Below, piece by piece: positions 32,909-42,885 of a DNA stretch of 64,000 nt. Below the pieces are notes generated by a model, which was given only the letters and a program-made list of their open reading frames with translations, made no database searches and had not been told where the DNA came from. Source of the DNA: Nephrocerus scutellatus (lineage: Eukaryota > Arthropoda > Insecta > Diptera > Pipunculidae); the NCBI GenBank assembly GCA_947095585.1, contig OX352761.1, positions 131,470,277-131,534,276 of the forward strand, read 5' to 3'. How positions within the stretch are numbered: position 1 is the stretch's first letter; every line of letters starts with the position of its first letter. The translations under genes and the position numbers were made by a program.

Positions 32909-34144
32909 ATGGCGGAAGATCCACCAATTGGTATATACCAAATGAAGAAGGACGAGCTAATTGTGGAATTGAAGCGACGAGGCTTGGACGGTACTGGTAC
33001 AATGGACGAACTGCGGAAGAAGCTGTCCCAGGAAATCAAGAAAAATAAATCTTGCCCTGATCTCCGTCAAAAGGAGAGTGGGACATCCGAAGTCTTCCAA
33101 CCAGATCCAGCAACCTGTCACCAAATACCGTCGGTTGCATACCAACCACAGACGCTCAACACAAATCCGGAAAGAAAACCTGAACAGACAACCGCCGCCG
33201 TTACTTCACACACCAGCCACGCGTCTTTCGAACCACCCACCGTCATCACCGCACCTCCTCTACCCACGAATGCAGATGTGATGGACAAGGTGCGGAAGTG
33301 GAACGTCCGGTATGACGGCAACAGCAACCCACTAGAATTCCTCGAGCGGATTGAAGAATTGGCCGATTGCTATCATCTACCTCTTGATAGAATCGTCAAA
33401 ACGCTGCCCGAATTACTTAAGTCATCCGCGCTGGCCTGGTATCGGAACAACCGAGAACACATTTATACATGGAACGAGTTTAGTCGGGAGTTGCGACAGT
33501 TTTTCCTTCCCCGACGATATAACACTCAGTTATTAGACCGCATCCGCAGTCGTACGCAGATGGCGCGCGAAAGAGGAAAGGAGTATATAACTGCCATCCA
33601 AACCCTGATGAGGTGGCAAGATTCTCTTAGCTCAGAAGAGAGGTTAGACCGGATTTACGATAATCTCCGACCGGAGTACCGGTACTATATTAAACGAGGA
33701 GAATTCGTTACTCTCAACGAGTTAACCGCTCTGGTAGAGGATTTTGAATGTCTACAGAATGAGGCACCAGTATCCCGCCCAACCGGTCCACCGAATCGAC
33801 CATTTTTGCCACCACACCGAAGTGCTATGCCACCCACGCGAAACAATACAACATTACACCATCCCACAACACAGACGACCCGCCGAATGACAGGAGAAAG
33901 CAATTCCGTGTCAGGGACGGCACAACCGCCGGTCCGACCGCTCCAGCCTACACCAACATATAACCGTGGAAACTGTTGTTGGTCGTGTGGACAACCAGGG
34001 CATACCCGATACACCTGCCAGAACCGCCGAGTGTTTTGCTCACGATGCGGCACCGAAGGCATCCAGAGCCGACACTGTACCTGCCAGGCGGGAAACGCCA
34101 ACGGAACGTCCGAAACCCTGAGACAATCGACGTTCCACCATTAA
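32909..34144 (+). CDS. gag: Gag polyprotein of the LTR retrotransposon
   Basis: 411 residues, start ATG in good context (accATGg). Residues 13-39 (KKDELIVELKRRGLDGTGTM and on) resemble a SAP-type nucleic-acid-binding helix pair. Residues about 50-125 are a Pro/Thr-rich linker. Residues about 127-280 form the capsid-like region (KWNVRYDG...FLERIEELADCYHL, ALAWYRNN, SRELRQFFLPRRY). A second Pro-rich linker precedes one CCHC zinc knuckle, CWSCGQPGHTRYTC (C357, C360, H365, C370), followed by a partial second knuckle FCSRCGTEG. The product packages element RNA and forms virus-like particles in this family. The last 55 nt overlap the frameshift signal that leads into pol. The frame is intact. Confidence 0.95.
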   Translation: MAEDPPIGIYQMKKDELIVELKRRGLDGTGTMDELRKKLSQEIKKNKSCPDLRQKESGTSEVFQPDPATCHQIPSVAYQPQTLNTNPERKPEQTTAAVTSHTSHASFEPPTVITAPPLPTNADVMDKVRKWNVRYDGNSNPLEFLERIEELADCYHLPLDRIVKTLPELLKSSALAWYRNNREHIYTWNEFSRELRQFFLPRRYNTQLLDRIRSRTQMARERGKEYITAIQTLMRWQDSLSSEERLDRIYDNLRPEYRYYIKRGEFVTLNELTALVEDFECLQNEAPVSRPTGPPNRPFLPPHRSAMPPTRNNTTLHHPTTQTTRRMTGESNSVSGTAQPPVRPLQPTPTYNRGNCCWSCGQPGHTRYTCQNRRVFCSRCGTEGIQSRHCTCQAGNANGTSETLRQSTFHH

Positions 34145-34157
34145 CCGCCAGTCTCAG
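34090..34157 (+). promoter_or_regulatory. Minus-one ribosomal frameshift signal with H-type pseudoknot
   Basis: The slippery heptamer GGGAAAC (34090-34096) is exactly in gag phase (codons GGA AAC). After a 6-nt spacer, stem 1 pairs GGAACGTC (34103-34110) with GACGTTCC (34129-34136). Stem 2 pairs CTGAGAC (34118-34124), inside the stem 1 loop, with GTCTCAG (34151-34157). Both stems are perfect. The gag stop TAA (34142-34144) lies in the last loop. A minus-one shift at AAC enters the pol frame, which is open from there to 38112. Confidence 0.92.
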
Positions 34158-37100
34158 CCATTATTCCTTGCCGGTCCGATTAGGCCAACACGCCTTTGAG
34201 GCAGTCATCGATACTGGTGCCGGCCGATCGTGCATTGGGGATGAACTGCAAAGCCTCTGCCAGAACCAAAACATACCCGCCCGACCAATTAACCTGATAC
34301 TATCATTGGCCGATAAATCAACAATAGTCGCTCTCCAGGCCTACTCCTTGCCACTAAGCTGGGGAAAATGGAACTTCACGCAGGAGTTCGCCTACGTACC
34401 AAATCTCAGTGATAAGTGTCTAATTGGTACCGACTTTTTGGCTCAGAACGGCTTCACGATTAATCATGGAGACAGGGTTATTACCGCCAAATCCGATCCG
34501 CCGCTCCCTCTCCGAGTACTGCAGACAGAGACTCAGTGCCTCGAAAGATTTCTTGCCCAGGAACTTCCCAAGTTCGAAGCTATGAAAGGGGTGACCCCCA
34601 TGGCGGAGCATGTCATACGTCTCAAACACTCCAGACCGTTTAAACAGAGGTATATGCCTCGAAACCCAGCAATGCAGGCCGTAATCGATAAAGAGATAAA
34701 TCAACTGCTAGCTGAGGATAAGATCGAGCCCTCCATTAGCCCATACAGCTCACCCATTGTCCTGGTAAAGAAAAAGCAAGGGACCTGGAGACTATGCGTG
34801 GACTTCCGCCAGCTTAATGAGGTGTCAATTAAAGATGCATACCCGCTACCGCAAATAAATCATATCCTAGATAAGTTGAGAGCGGCTAGATACATATCTA
34901 CTATTGACCTAAAACAAGGCTACTGGCAAATACCTATGCATCCAGCCAGTCGACAGTACACTGCCTTTACCGTCCCGGGGCGTGGCTTATTTCAGTGGAA
35001 GGTAATGCCATTTGGGCTCCACTCAGCACCCGCGACGTTTCAACGCCTCCTAGATCGTATCATAAGTCCTGAACTAGAGCCATTTGCGTTTGCGTATCTG
35101 GACGATATCATAGTTATAGGAACTACCTTCTCCGAGCATATGAAGGCCCTCACGGAAGTATTTCGCCGACTAGAGGTAGCCAAGTTGAAAATTAATCCTG
35201 ATAAATGTGAGTTTGGTCGATCAGAGATAAGGTACCTCGGGCATATGGTAAGCCAAGATGGTATCCACACCGACCCCAGCAAAGTGGCGGCCATAAAATT
35301 GCTACTAGCACCTCAGAATGTCAAAGAACTCCGCCGAGTACTGGGAATCGCATCTTGGTATAGACGATTTGTGCCAAATTTTTCGACAGTAGCCGCTCCT
35401 CTCACTCAATTGCTAAAGAAAAAGCAGAAATGGCAGTGGAACGAAGGCCAGGAAAGGGCGTTTGAAACATTGAAGACTAAATTGACCGAAGCACCGATTC
35501 TTGCTTGCCCGGACTTCACGAAAACTTTCTTGCTCCAAACCGATGCCAGTGCCGATGGACTAGGGGCCGTTCTGTCCCAGTCAATAGACAACCAGGAACA
35601 TGTCATCGCCTATGCCAGCCGTACTCTCAATGACGCCGAGAAAAACTATTCGGTCACCGAGCGAGAGTGTTTGGCAGTCGTATGGGGCATCAGAAAGATG
35701 CGACCCTATTTAGAAGGGTACCGGTTCATTGTGCACACTGACCACCGCTCGCTGAAGTGGCTGCACACCCTAGAAAACCCGTCCGGCCGACTCTCCCGGT
35801 GGGCCATCGAGTTACAACAGTACGACTTCGAGATCCGCTACCGAAAAGGGTCTTTGAATACCGTAGCCGACGTACTGTCTCGACATCCGACCACGATTCC
35901 CCCAGTGCGGATCATCTTGCCCATTACTGCCACCTGCCCATGGTATGGAGCAAGGACCACAATGGTAAAGGAACGGCCAAAAGAAAACCCCGACTACCAG
36001 GTATGGAATGGAACATTACACCGACATATATATAATCCAACATACCAAACCGAACCCGCCGCAACTGCATGGAAGATATGCGTCCCAAAACCGCTTCGCT
36101 GGCAAGTGATGCAAGACAATCATGCAAACGTCACATCCGGTCACTTAGGCGTCGCCAAAACAATCGCCAGAATAGCGCAGAATTATTATTGGCCTGGACT
36201 TTTTCGAGACGTGGCTCGTTTTGTACGACGCTGTTCGACATGCATCCAATACAAGGTCCCATCCAGCAAACCAGCCGGCAAAATGCACATGACTACCACC
36301 GAACAGCCCTGGGAAGTAGTATGCTCGGATTTCATTGGACCACTGCCCCGTTCCACCAGAGGAAATACCGTGATATTGGTGTTCCATGATAAGTTCACCA
36401 AGTGGACCGAGTTTCTGGCCCTGCGCGATGCGACCACGCCTGCACTGATTAAAGGTTTCAAGGAAAGAATCTTAAGTCGATATGGGTGCCCGAAAACCTT
36501 AATTACCGATAATGGCACCCAGTATAGAAGTAAGCAGTTCCAAGCACTACTGCAGGAACTACACATAGACCAAAGATTTACTCCTCCCTACACCCCCCAG
36601 GCAAACCCCACCGAGCGGGTTAATCGGGTCATCAAAACTATGGTCGCTCAGTTTGTCCAGAAGGATCACCGCCGATGGGATGAATATCTCCCCGAGTTCA
36701 TGTTGGCCATAAACACCAGTCAGCATGAAACCACCGGTTATACCGCCGCCTATCTAAATTACGGCAGGGAACTTCGCCTCCCGACTACTCCAACCATCGA
36801 ACTAAATAAACCGCCAGACACCACCGAAAGAATCACCGCCCTGCAGGATATCTTAGCCCTAGTACGTATCAATATAGCCAAAGCATTCGGAAAGCAAAAG
36901 CGGTATTATGACCTGCGACGTCGGACCTGGTCACCCAAAATAGGAGAATCAGTATACATCCGCCACAGGCCACTCTCATCCGCCGCAAACCAATTCTCGG
37001 CGAAATTAGCTCCCCGTTTTGTAGGACCATACCAAGTCACCAAGAAACTCTCCCCAGTCGTCTATAACGTCAAAGGGCCAGCAAAAGAAGTAATAACTGC

Positions 37101-38112
37101 TCATATAAAGGACCTTAGAAAAACCGGAAATTCAGCTGATGACGACATCGCCGAAGTTATGGGTATAAATAACTCTGGCAATCAACCGATATCACCAGTC
37201 GAAAACGAAATGTCGGAACAGACAGTCGCATTCACCGCACCGCTACCGCAGCCAAGCACTCGTCGTCGTACGCGCCCGGCCAAAATACCGACCCCCCCGC
37301 AAAAGACCGCCGCCGGAATACTCAGGGCAGCCCAGTTCCGACGACCGCCACCCCCGGCCAACCGGCCCCTCAATGCAGCCGAGGTCGCAACCATCTGCCG
37401 GGTGATCCATCGGCAAAGGGGGGAGGACCCTAATCAACTGGTTCCGAATCCACTACAACCACAAGAAGACGAACCCCAGCCGACCAGTTTTCCCAAAAAC
37501 ATAGTGGCCATCACCACGGCCCGATCGACCGCCGCAACCAGTAACTCCGCTCCAGAAACCGCTCCCGAAACTACCGCCAATGCCAAGAGCTCCGCCGCCA
37601 GAAAGAGGACTGTCGCTACCACCAAGTCCAGTAGCTCAGCTCCAGATACCGCTCACGAAACGTACCCCAAACCAAGTACCGCCGTAACCGTCAACAGGGA
37701 CACAACAACCGTCGCTAAGACCACCAGCGGACCTAGGGTCGCGCACACACCCCGAGGTGCCCCCATTACAACTCCGCCGAATCACGAAGAGACACCAGCC
37801 TCCAGTCCATCGCCACTCCAGCAAGCCGGAAAAGGGTCTCCCAGCCACAGGCCGAGTCCTACAGCCGTCACCATAAGCTCCGTCCACCCCTTGCCACACT
37901 TAGGTACACAACAGCAACCCCTGGACCTGGGAGATGAATTTTTCGGCCTCACCATCCCCGAAACCGGAAGGAGAAATTTCCGCAGAGTCGGGCCGTATGG
38001 GTTCATCTATGGTCGAAGACTAGGGAACGGCATCATCCACCTCAAGGGAGTCACCCGATCCGTCATAGTAAAAGACGGAGCATTGTACGCCGCAGGGCAA
38101 AACCACGATTAA
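34096..38112 (+). CDS. pol: Pol polyprotein (protease, RT, RNase H, integrase)
   Basis: Expressed by frameshift; the open frame also extends left to an in-frame ATG at 33976 that overlaps gag and is probably not used. About 1,338 codons follow the shift. Landmarks: protease VIDTGAGRSC (Asp at 34210); RT with LCVDFRQLNEVS, then AYLDDIIVI (YLDD near 35095); RNase H LQTDASADGLGAVLS (Asp at 35542) and TDHRSLKWL; integrase HHCC zinc region (GHLGVAKT...CSTCIQYK); catalytic Asp at 36328 (SDFIGPL), Asp at 36508 (TDNGTQY) and Glu at 36613 (NPTERVNR). The last two are separated by 34 residues. A GPY/F-type module (FVGPYQVTKKL) lies near 37018. A Pro/Ala/Thr-rich tail of about 250 residues and a compact basic C-terminus follow. 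The frame is undamaged. Confidence 0.95.
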   Translation, partial: RQRNVRNPETIDVPPLTASLSHYSLPVRLGQHAFEAVIDTGAGRSCIGDELQSLCQNQNIPARPINLILSLADKSTIVALQAYSLPLSWGKWNFTQEFAYVPNLSDKCLIGTDFLAQNGFTINHGDRVITAKSDPPLPLRVLQTETQCLERFLAQELPKFEAMKGVTPMAEHVIRLKHSRPFKQRYMPRNPAMQAVIDKEINQLLAEDKIEPSISPYSSPIVLVKKKQGTWRLCVDFRQLNEVSIKDAYPLPQINHILDKLRAARYISTIDLKQGYWQIPMHPASRQYTAFTVPGRGLFQWKVMPFGLHSAPATFQRLLDRIISPELEPFAFAYLDDIIVIGTTFSEHMKALTEVFRRLEVAKLKINPDKCEFGRSEIRYLGHMVSQDGIHTDPSKVAAIKLLLAPQNVKELRRVLGIASWYRRFVPNFSTVAAPLTQLLKKKQKWQWNEGQERAFETLKTKLTEAPILACPDFTKTFLLQTDASADGLGAVLSQSIDNQEHVIAYASRTLNDAEKNYSVTERECLAVVWGIRKMRPYLEGYRFIVHTDHRSLKWLHTLENPSGRLSRWAIELQQYDFEIRYRKGSLNTVADVLSRHPTTIPPVRIILPITATCPWYGARTTMVKERPKENPDYQVWNGTLHRHIYNPTYQTEPAATAWKICVPKPLRWQVMQDNHANVTSGHLGVAKTIARIAQNYYWPGLFRDVARFVRRCSTCIQYKVPSSKPAGKMHMTTTEQPWEVVCSDFIGPLPRSTRGNTVILVFHDKFTKWTEFLALRDATTPALIKGFKERILSRYGCPKTLITDNGTQYRSKQFQALLQELHIDQRFTPPYTPQANPTERVNRVIKTMVAQFVQKDHRRWDEYLPEFMLAINTSQHETTGYTAAYLNYGRELRLPTTPTIELNKPPDTTERITALQDILALVRINIAKAFGKQKRYYDLRRRTWSPKIGESVYIRHRPLSSAANQFSAKLAPRFVGPYQVTKKLSPVVYNVKGPAKEVITAHIKDLRKTGNSADDDIAEVMGINNSGNQPISPVENEMSEQTVAFTAPLPQPSTRRRTRPAKIPTPPQKTAAGILRAAQFRRPPPPANRPLNAAEVATICRVIHRQRGEDPNQLVPNPLQPQEDEPQPTSFPKNIVAITTARSTAATSNSAPETAPETTANAKSSAARKRTVATTKSSSSAPDTAHETYPKPSTAVTVNRDTTTVAKTTSGPRVAHTPRGAPITTPPNHEETPASSPSPLQQAGKGSPSHRPSPTAVTISSVHPLPHLGTQQQPLDLGDEFFGLTIPETGRRNFRRVGPYGFIYGRRLGNGIIHLKGVTRSVIVKDGALYAAGQNHD

Positions 38113-38340
38113 ATTTATTATATTAGAGTAAGATATTATTGAAAATTATTTTCTTTTATGGTTTGTTATTTTTTTAGTTTACTCCTGTTCATTATCAATT
38201 ATAAAAAAAAAAAAAATTAATTATCAACAAAAAAAAAAAAAAAAAAAAAAAAAAACATAAAACTAAATGAATTATAAAAAAAGGGAAAAAAAAAACATGA
38301 ATTAAAGAAACGAATTGAATTATAAAATTGTTTAATTTAA
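38113..38340 (+). other. 3' untranslated region with poly-A tracts
   Basis: After the pol stop, AT-rich sequence with two long A runs (around 38202-38214 and 38228-38255). No frame for an envelope-like protein was found. Confidence 0.7.
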
Positions 38341-38665
38341 GAGGATAGAAAAAACGAAGAGAGAAAACGAAAAGATGGACGCTATCCGACCAGGTCCACA
38401 CTACCTAGAACTAAGATCCTAACATTAAGGAAATAGTTGTAAATTTAATTTTAAGACCAGAGGATAGAAAAAAAAAAGAGAGAAAAGCGAAAAGATGGAC
38501 ACTATCCGCCCAGAAGTCCACACTACCTAGAAATAAGATCCTAATGTTAACAAAATAATTATAAGTTTAATTTTAAGAACCGGATAGAAAAAAAAAAAGG
38601 AAAAACAAAAGATGGACACTCTATCCGTCCGCCGTCCACATAAATTAGCAATAAGACGAATTGTA
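38341..38665 (+). repeat. 119-120-bp tandem repeats before the polypurine tract (2.7 copies)
   Basis: Units begin at 38341, 38460 and 38580. Each has ggatagaaaaa, an A/G-rich stretch, aaagatggac, ctatccg, tccacac and (except the third, partial copy) tacctagaa and aagatccta. The short inverse pair ggatag/ctatcc in each unit could form a hairpin. Confidence 0.85.
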
Positions 38666-38737
38666 TTAGTATTAGTTTATATTAGACTTACTATTAGTTT
38701 ATCCTGTCGCACCGTCAGCTCTGACTCCCCCCCCCCC

Positions 38738-38752
38738 GAAGTAAGAGGGGAA
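38738..38752 (+). promoter_or_regulatory. Polypurine tract
   Basis: gaagtaagaggggaa lies directly before the TG of the 3' LTR, apart from a single T interruption. This is the usual plus-strand primer site. Confidence 0.85.
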
Positions 38753-40232
38753 TGTAACGAAGTACCTTCGTTACAAACCCTACGGCTAAGCATTGTCCGT
38801 CCCATCACCCAAAAATACGAATTTGCCAACGGCACGTGGTGTTGCCGGCTGCTGCTTTTGAACAGCGAACACACAACACCACCTGTGTAGCTGCCGCCAG
38901 TAACAAGTGACCGTATACAAGTCAAATATAATTTCGACTACACAGCGAACACACAACACCACATGTGTAACTGCTGCCAGTCACTATTGATCATATATGA
39001 GGCAAATATAATCAATTAATTTTCGGTGGATAAAATTCCCAACAAGTCCCACAAAAGAGTTAGTTAGGTTCGGCAATTTTCATATGAAAAATTGTCGAAC
39101 TCCCTATGAGTTTGACGGTCAGATTCCGTTGGAATAAGACAGAGTGCAAGTATTCTTTAGGAATACCACACTCATTTTTGGAGGCGTTCTTATTAGAACG
39201 CCAAATTAAATAAATAATACAGACTGGGCGACCGTCGGTAAACTTGCGCACAATTTTGGGAGTGTTCTTCTCCGAACACTCCAGTATACATTTCACCAGA
39301 CCAGACGACCGTCTCTAAACCGCGTCACTACCTACCCTTCTCCCCCTCTCCCAGCTTCTGCAGGTAACCCTGCAGCAGCCCCTTTCCGAACAAGCTCAGG
39401 AAAGGGGTACTTGGCACTCGCTGTTGATGTCTTGTTTCATAGACCTGCAGCATTCCTTATTCCGTACCGCTCGCTGTTGACGTCTTGTCGAATAGACCTG
39501 CAGCATTCCTTATTCCGTACCGCTCGCTGTTGATGTCTTGTTTCATAGACCTGCAGCATTCCTTATTCCGTACCGCTCGCTGTTGACGTCTTGTCGAATA
39601 GACCTGCAGCATTCCTTATTCCGACCGCTCGCTGTTGACGTCTTGTTTCATAGACCTGCAGCATTCCTTATTCCGTACCGCTCGCTGTTGACGTCTTGTT
39701 TCATAGACCTGCAGCATTCCTTATTCCGTACCGCTCGCTGTTGACGTCTTGTTTCATAGACCTGCAGCATTCCTTATTCCGTACCGCTCGCTGTTGACGT
39801 CTTGTCGAATAGACCTGCAGCATTCCTTATTCCGACCGCTCGCTGTTGACGTCTTGTTTCATAGACCTGCAGCATTCCTTATTCCGTACCGCTCGCTGTT
39901 GACGTCTTGTCGAATAGACCTGCAGCATTCCGTCCTCTCGCCCCGTAAGCTGTTGACGTCTTGTCGAATAGACCTACAGCACCCTTTGTCCCGCGCTTAT
40001 CGAGCCTTGTGCGCTAGGCCGTCACATACCGACCGCGACGGTCCCTTAGTATATCTATAGTAGTTTGTAAGTTATCAAGTATAGTAGAGATTCCAAACCT
40101 TGTTAAGTATAATAAGCATCAAGAAGAAAAATAAAGGAATAAAAACCAGAAATTTAATTTGTAACACGTGAATTTTTTATTTGAACCCTGGAAAGCCGCT
40201 GAGTCATACCTCAGCTGGGAAAACACGTTACA
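38753..40232 (+). repeat. 3' LTR (1,480 bp)
   Basis: Every segment I compared with the 5' LTR, at an offset of 7391, was identical, including the hairpins and the order of A/B variants in the 53-bp array (39417-39983). It ends GTTACA and is followed by AATT. Flanking DNA resumes at 40237. Confidence 0.95.
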
Positions 40233-40236
40233 AATT

Positions 40237-41680
40237 ACCAAACACTTGCTATATACAAGTACGCCAAATTAAAATACCGTCGCGTTTTTTAGGAAACTAT
40301 AAACTGGACCTGCGCATAATGGTTGGTTGGCCAGGAAAATTTTAAATCACTTATGAAATTTTGGACACCGTGTCTCAAGTGGTTAGTGCATTTGACATCT
40401 ATATGTCCATTATCCAATGATGTCAGTTGCAATTCATGCAACACTATTTTTGCATCAGTTCAGGACGTAAGCTGATCGATCATTAGTAATAATTATTATT
40501 CACGTCCATCTATGGATCACCTCCGATCGAGCTATCTATCTACTGGTGTAGGCTAACAAATTTGCTGATTTATTAGTTACAATCTGATGCAATGATACGC
40601 TGCTGATGCAATGCCATCAACCGTACCGTCATTATTATTTTTCGCTTGGTGTTGGAACAAATTTTTGTCTGGTCAAACGATGTTGTTATTGCAATACAAT
40701 GGCCAACTTCGCCTTCTTAACGTCATCCATCAATCAGCACGGACGAATCCAATAAGCTCAAAACTAAACAAAACAAAACAAAAAACCTAACAGAAACAAA
40801 CAGGACTCCATCAGAAGCAGAGCACAAAAAAGTACAGTCCCCGTCACTACGTCAGAGGCTCATCATAATATATCTACAGCTACATAGTCTCAATGTGCTC
40901 CATGGCTCCGCAATATTCTGTTTCGCAGTGGACGCGCAGCGTGTAACCGCCGCTCCTGCAAAAGCCAGCCATCGGAGCGCGATGTGTCGTGGATCGTGGT
41001 TCGTGGACGACGCGGCGCTGATGAAGTTTTTCTTTATTTTGATTTGGCTGTGTGTTACTTTGAGCAGCTAAGAGGAGTGAGACCATGCTTGGTCGTCATT
41101 ACTCGTATCGTAAGTCAAACCGTAAGTGTAACCCGCACGTCATAGCCTGAATCAGAGAACCTGTTCTGAATGCCGAAGCCGATATGAACTGCGGCGATCG
41201 AAGAGTGTTCTGCTCGATCGAGTAGGAAGCACAACGCAGAGTGAAGTGCCCAACACACATTTTGCGCCGAATGGAGCTTATAGTGGAGTGGAGACGATTG
41301 ACAACGCTATTGCTATGGGTGGACTGTACTTTGCGCAGCGGCAACGGCAACGCAATGCAATGGCCGCGACGTACATACAATCGACAATGTGTATAGAGTA
41401 GAGATACGTCGAGGTTGAGCGTAACCGCACAATTGTTGACGTTGCCTTCAGCATACACTGTGCAGTGTGCAGTAAACAATATAATAATCCAAGTCGGGGT
41501 AAGAGTGAAGTCAGGCTGTGTTAAGCCGTAAATCTTGCCTGCCTGCATCGAAGGGGGAGTTTGCAGTTTGTTTGCTAATAAATTGCCAGTGACAGATCAA
41601 ATGCAGTTTTCCATGTGCCTACACTGTAAAGGTAGGTAGGTAATACGCGCGTACTTATATACCGACTTGTATAAGTACGA
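40237..41680. other. No recognised gene
   Basis: AT-rich left part. A GC-richer stretch at 40880-41560 contains overlapping open frames on the minus strand (41099-41548 is 149 codons), but no family features, start context or splice pattern supports a gene. Confidence 0.45.
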
Positions 41681-41791
41681 GTATGTTGGGATAACTTGGA
41701 TAATCTCTGGGTAGCTTTCCCATAAGTGAAGGCAAGATCACAAGACAAACACACAAACTTATCCGGACGCTAAGTTAATACAGAGAATTTA
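41660..41791 (-). repeat. T-run-flanked dispersed repeat, minus-strand 5' part
   Basis: Reverse complement reads aaattctctgtattaactta then gcgtccggataagtttgtgt gtttgtcttgtgatc, matching the beginning of the copies at 24112 and 50423. It is preceded on that strand by a T run (A run at 41792). Confidence 0.6.
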
Positions 41792-42094
41792 AAAATAAAA
41801 GGTAATTCAAATAAATTAAAAACAAAAGAAATTACAATAAATTATTTAATTTATATATTATAAGATAATCGATGCACCATGTCCCTAAGACTACGCTTTT
41901 GGGATCACCGCCATCTGTTGGTGTAGTTGTCTATAAGAATTATGCTTACGAAGTGCAACTGACTTCATGATAAAGAAATAAAGAAAAGACACTTTCGTCA
42001 GAGGACTGATCAAAAAAAGTTGTGTGTTTCAAGGTTTATTTAATTGTAGCTTAAAATATAAATGAAGTATATTTTAAATTGTACGCAATATTAA

Positions 42095-42405
42095 TACCTA
42101 TATAAGAATGAAACTTTGTCTGTATGTCTGTTCGCGATTACCTCGAAGAGCGTTCATCCGATATTGCTGAAACTGTTTTTATGGGGTTAGTGTGACGATG
42201 ATGTTGAGATGGTTGACGTGGTGGGTAGCTAGGTATAGTTTGTATGAGATTGATTAGAAGACTGTGCATTTGTTAGATAGTGGTGATATATGTGGGGAAG
42301 AGTGTGTTTGGGGTATCTTAAGGTGGGTTTTGGAGCGGCTTGGTGGTCAGTTGAGTGGGGGTAGTGTGGTGGGGGCAGCCAGGCAACGCTGGGTATTTCA
42401 GATAG
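42095..42405 (+). mobile_element. Helitron-like non-autonomous element (candidate)
   Basis: Left text is ataagaatgaaactttgtct gtatgtctgttcgcgattac ctcgaagagcgttcatccga. G-rich text (tggtgggtagc, ggtggtcagttgagtggggg) leads to a hairpin ccaggcaacgctggg and gtatttcagatagt. The 3' part matches the candidate end at 1100-1218, where the terminus reads CTAG; here it reads ATAG, so this copy may be mutated. Confidence 0.4.
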
Positions 42406-42765
42406 TACTTAATATTGCAAATACTGTAAGAACCTTGAGCCTATTTCGCTTATCGATCCATTGAGAGCCAACGTACGACAATACTCTTTCTGGATTCGCA
42501 TTTTGTCCGGATATTGTACACCAAGGGGGTCAACCGCCTAGTATCACATATCATTGATGCCAGATCTCACCAAGGTCGCGTTCGTACTACGGAAAGTTGG
42601 TGGTGTCCACAGATGAGGTTGACTAAAGCTGTTGGCCGAGTCTGTGCCAACTTTTTGGTTGTGGACCCAGTTCTTGGTATGATTATCATAGAGGCGGTGG
42701 TTTGCTACCCAAATGTAGCTATGGTGTTAGCGTTGATGCACCGATGTATTTTATTATATTGTTAC
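42406..42765. other. No recognised feature
   Basis: A short frame at 42514-42774 shows no recognisable domain; nothing else was identified. Confidence 0.45.
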
Positions 42766-42885
42766 GAAATTTAGGCTTTTGAGTTCGTAAAGGATTTTGC
42801 AAATAAAACACAACACAAGTTTATTAATTAAGTAATACTTACTTTAATTAACTAACATTAAAAACAACACAAGTTAACAATTTTA
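42766..42885. repeat. LTR-like fragment
   Basis: tgttacgaaatttaggcttt and the next 110 bp or so parallel 28378-28500 (shared aacacaa.acaagtttatta and actttaattaac). It is cut at about 42885 by a non-LTR fragment. Confidence 0.55.

Larger units (their letters stand above)
31358..40236 (+). mobile_element. Complete Ty3/gypsy-type LTR retrotransposon with target duplication
   Basis: The element spans 31362-40232 between two AATT tetranucleotides (31358-31361, 40233-40236). The order is LTR, primer binding site, gag, pol (protease, RT, RNase H, integrase), 3' untranslated repeats, polypurine tract, LTR. No env frame is present. Both coding frames are open and the LTRs look identical, so insertion was recent and the copy may be active. 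Long LTRs, a Lys-type primer site, an ANPTERVNR-type integrase and a pol C-terminal extension recall the Osvaldo/Ulysses group of fly elements, but that affiliation is my inference. Confidence 0.95.

Noticed and set aside
33976..34095. ATG-initiated start of pol overlapping gag
   Set aside because: The in-phase slippery heptamer and pseudoknot give a better explanation for pol expression, and the 40 residues before the shift point look non-conserved.
38612..38890. Possible env-like or third ORF after pol
   Set aside because: Only 92 codons, running through the tandem repeats, polypurine tract and LTR; no membrane or signal features.
41099..41548. 149-codon open frame, minus strand
   Set aside because: Composition looks random, and no family features or splice context were seen.
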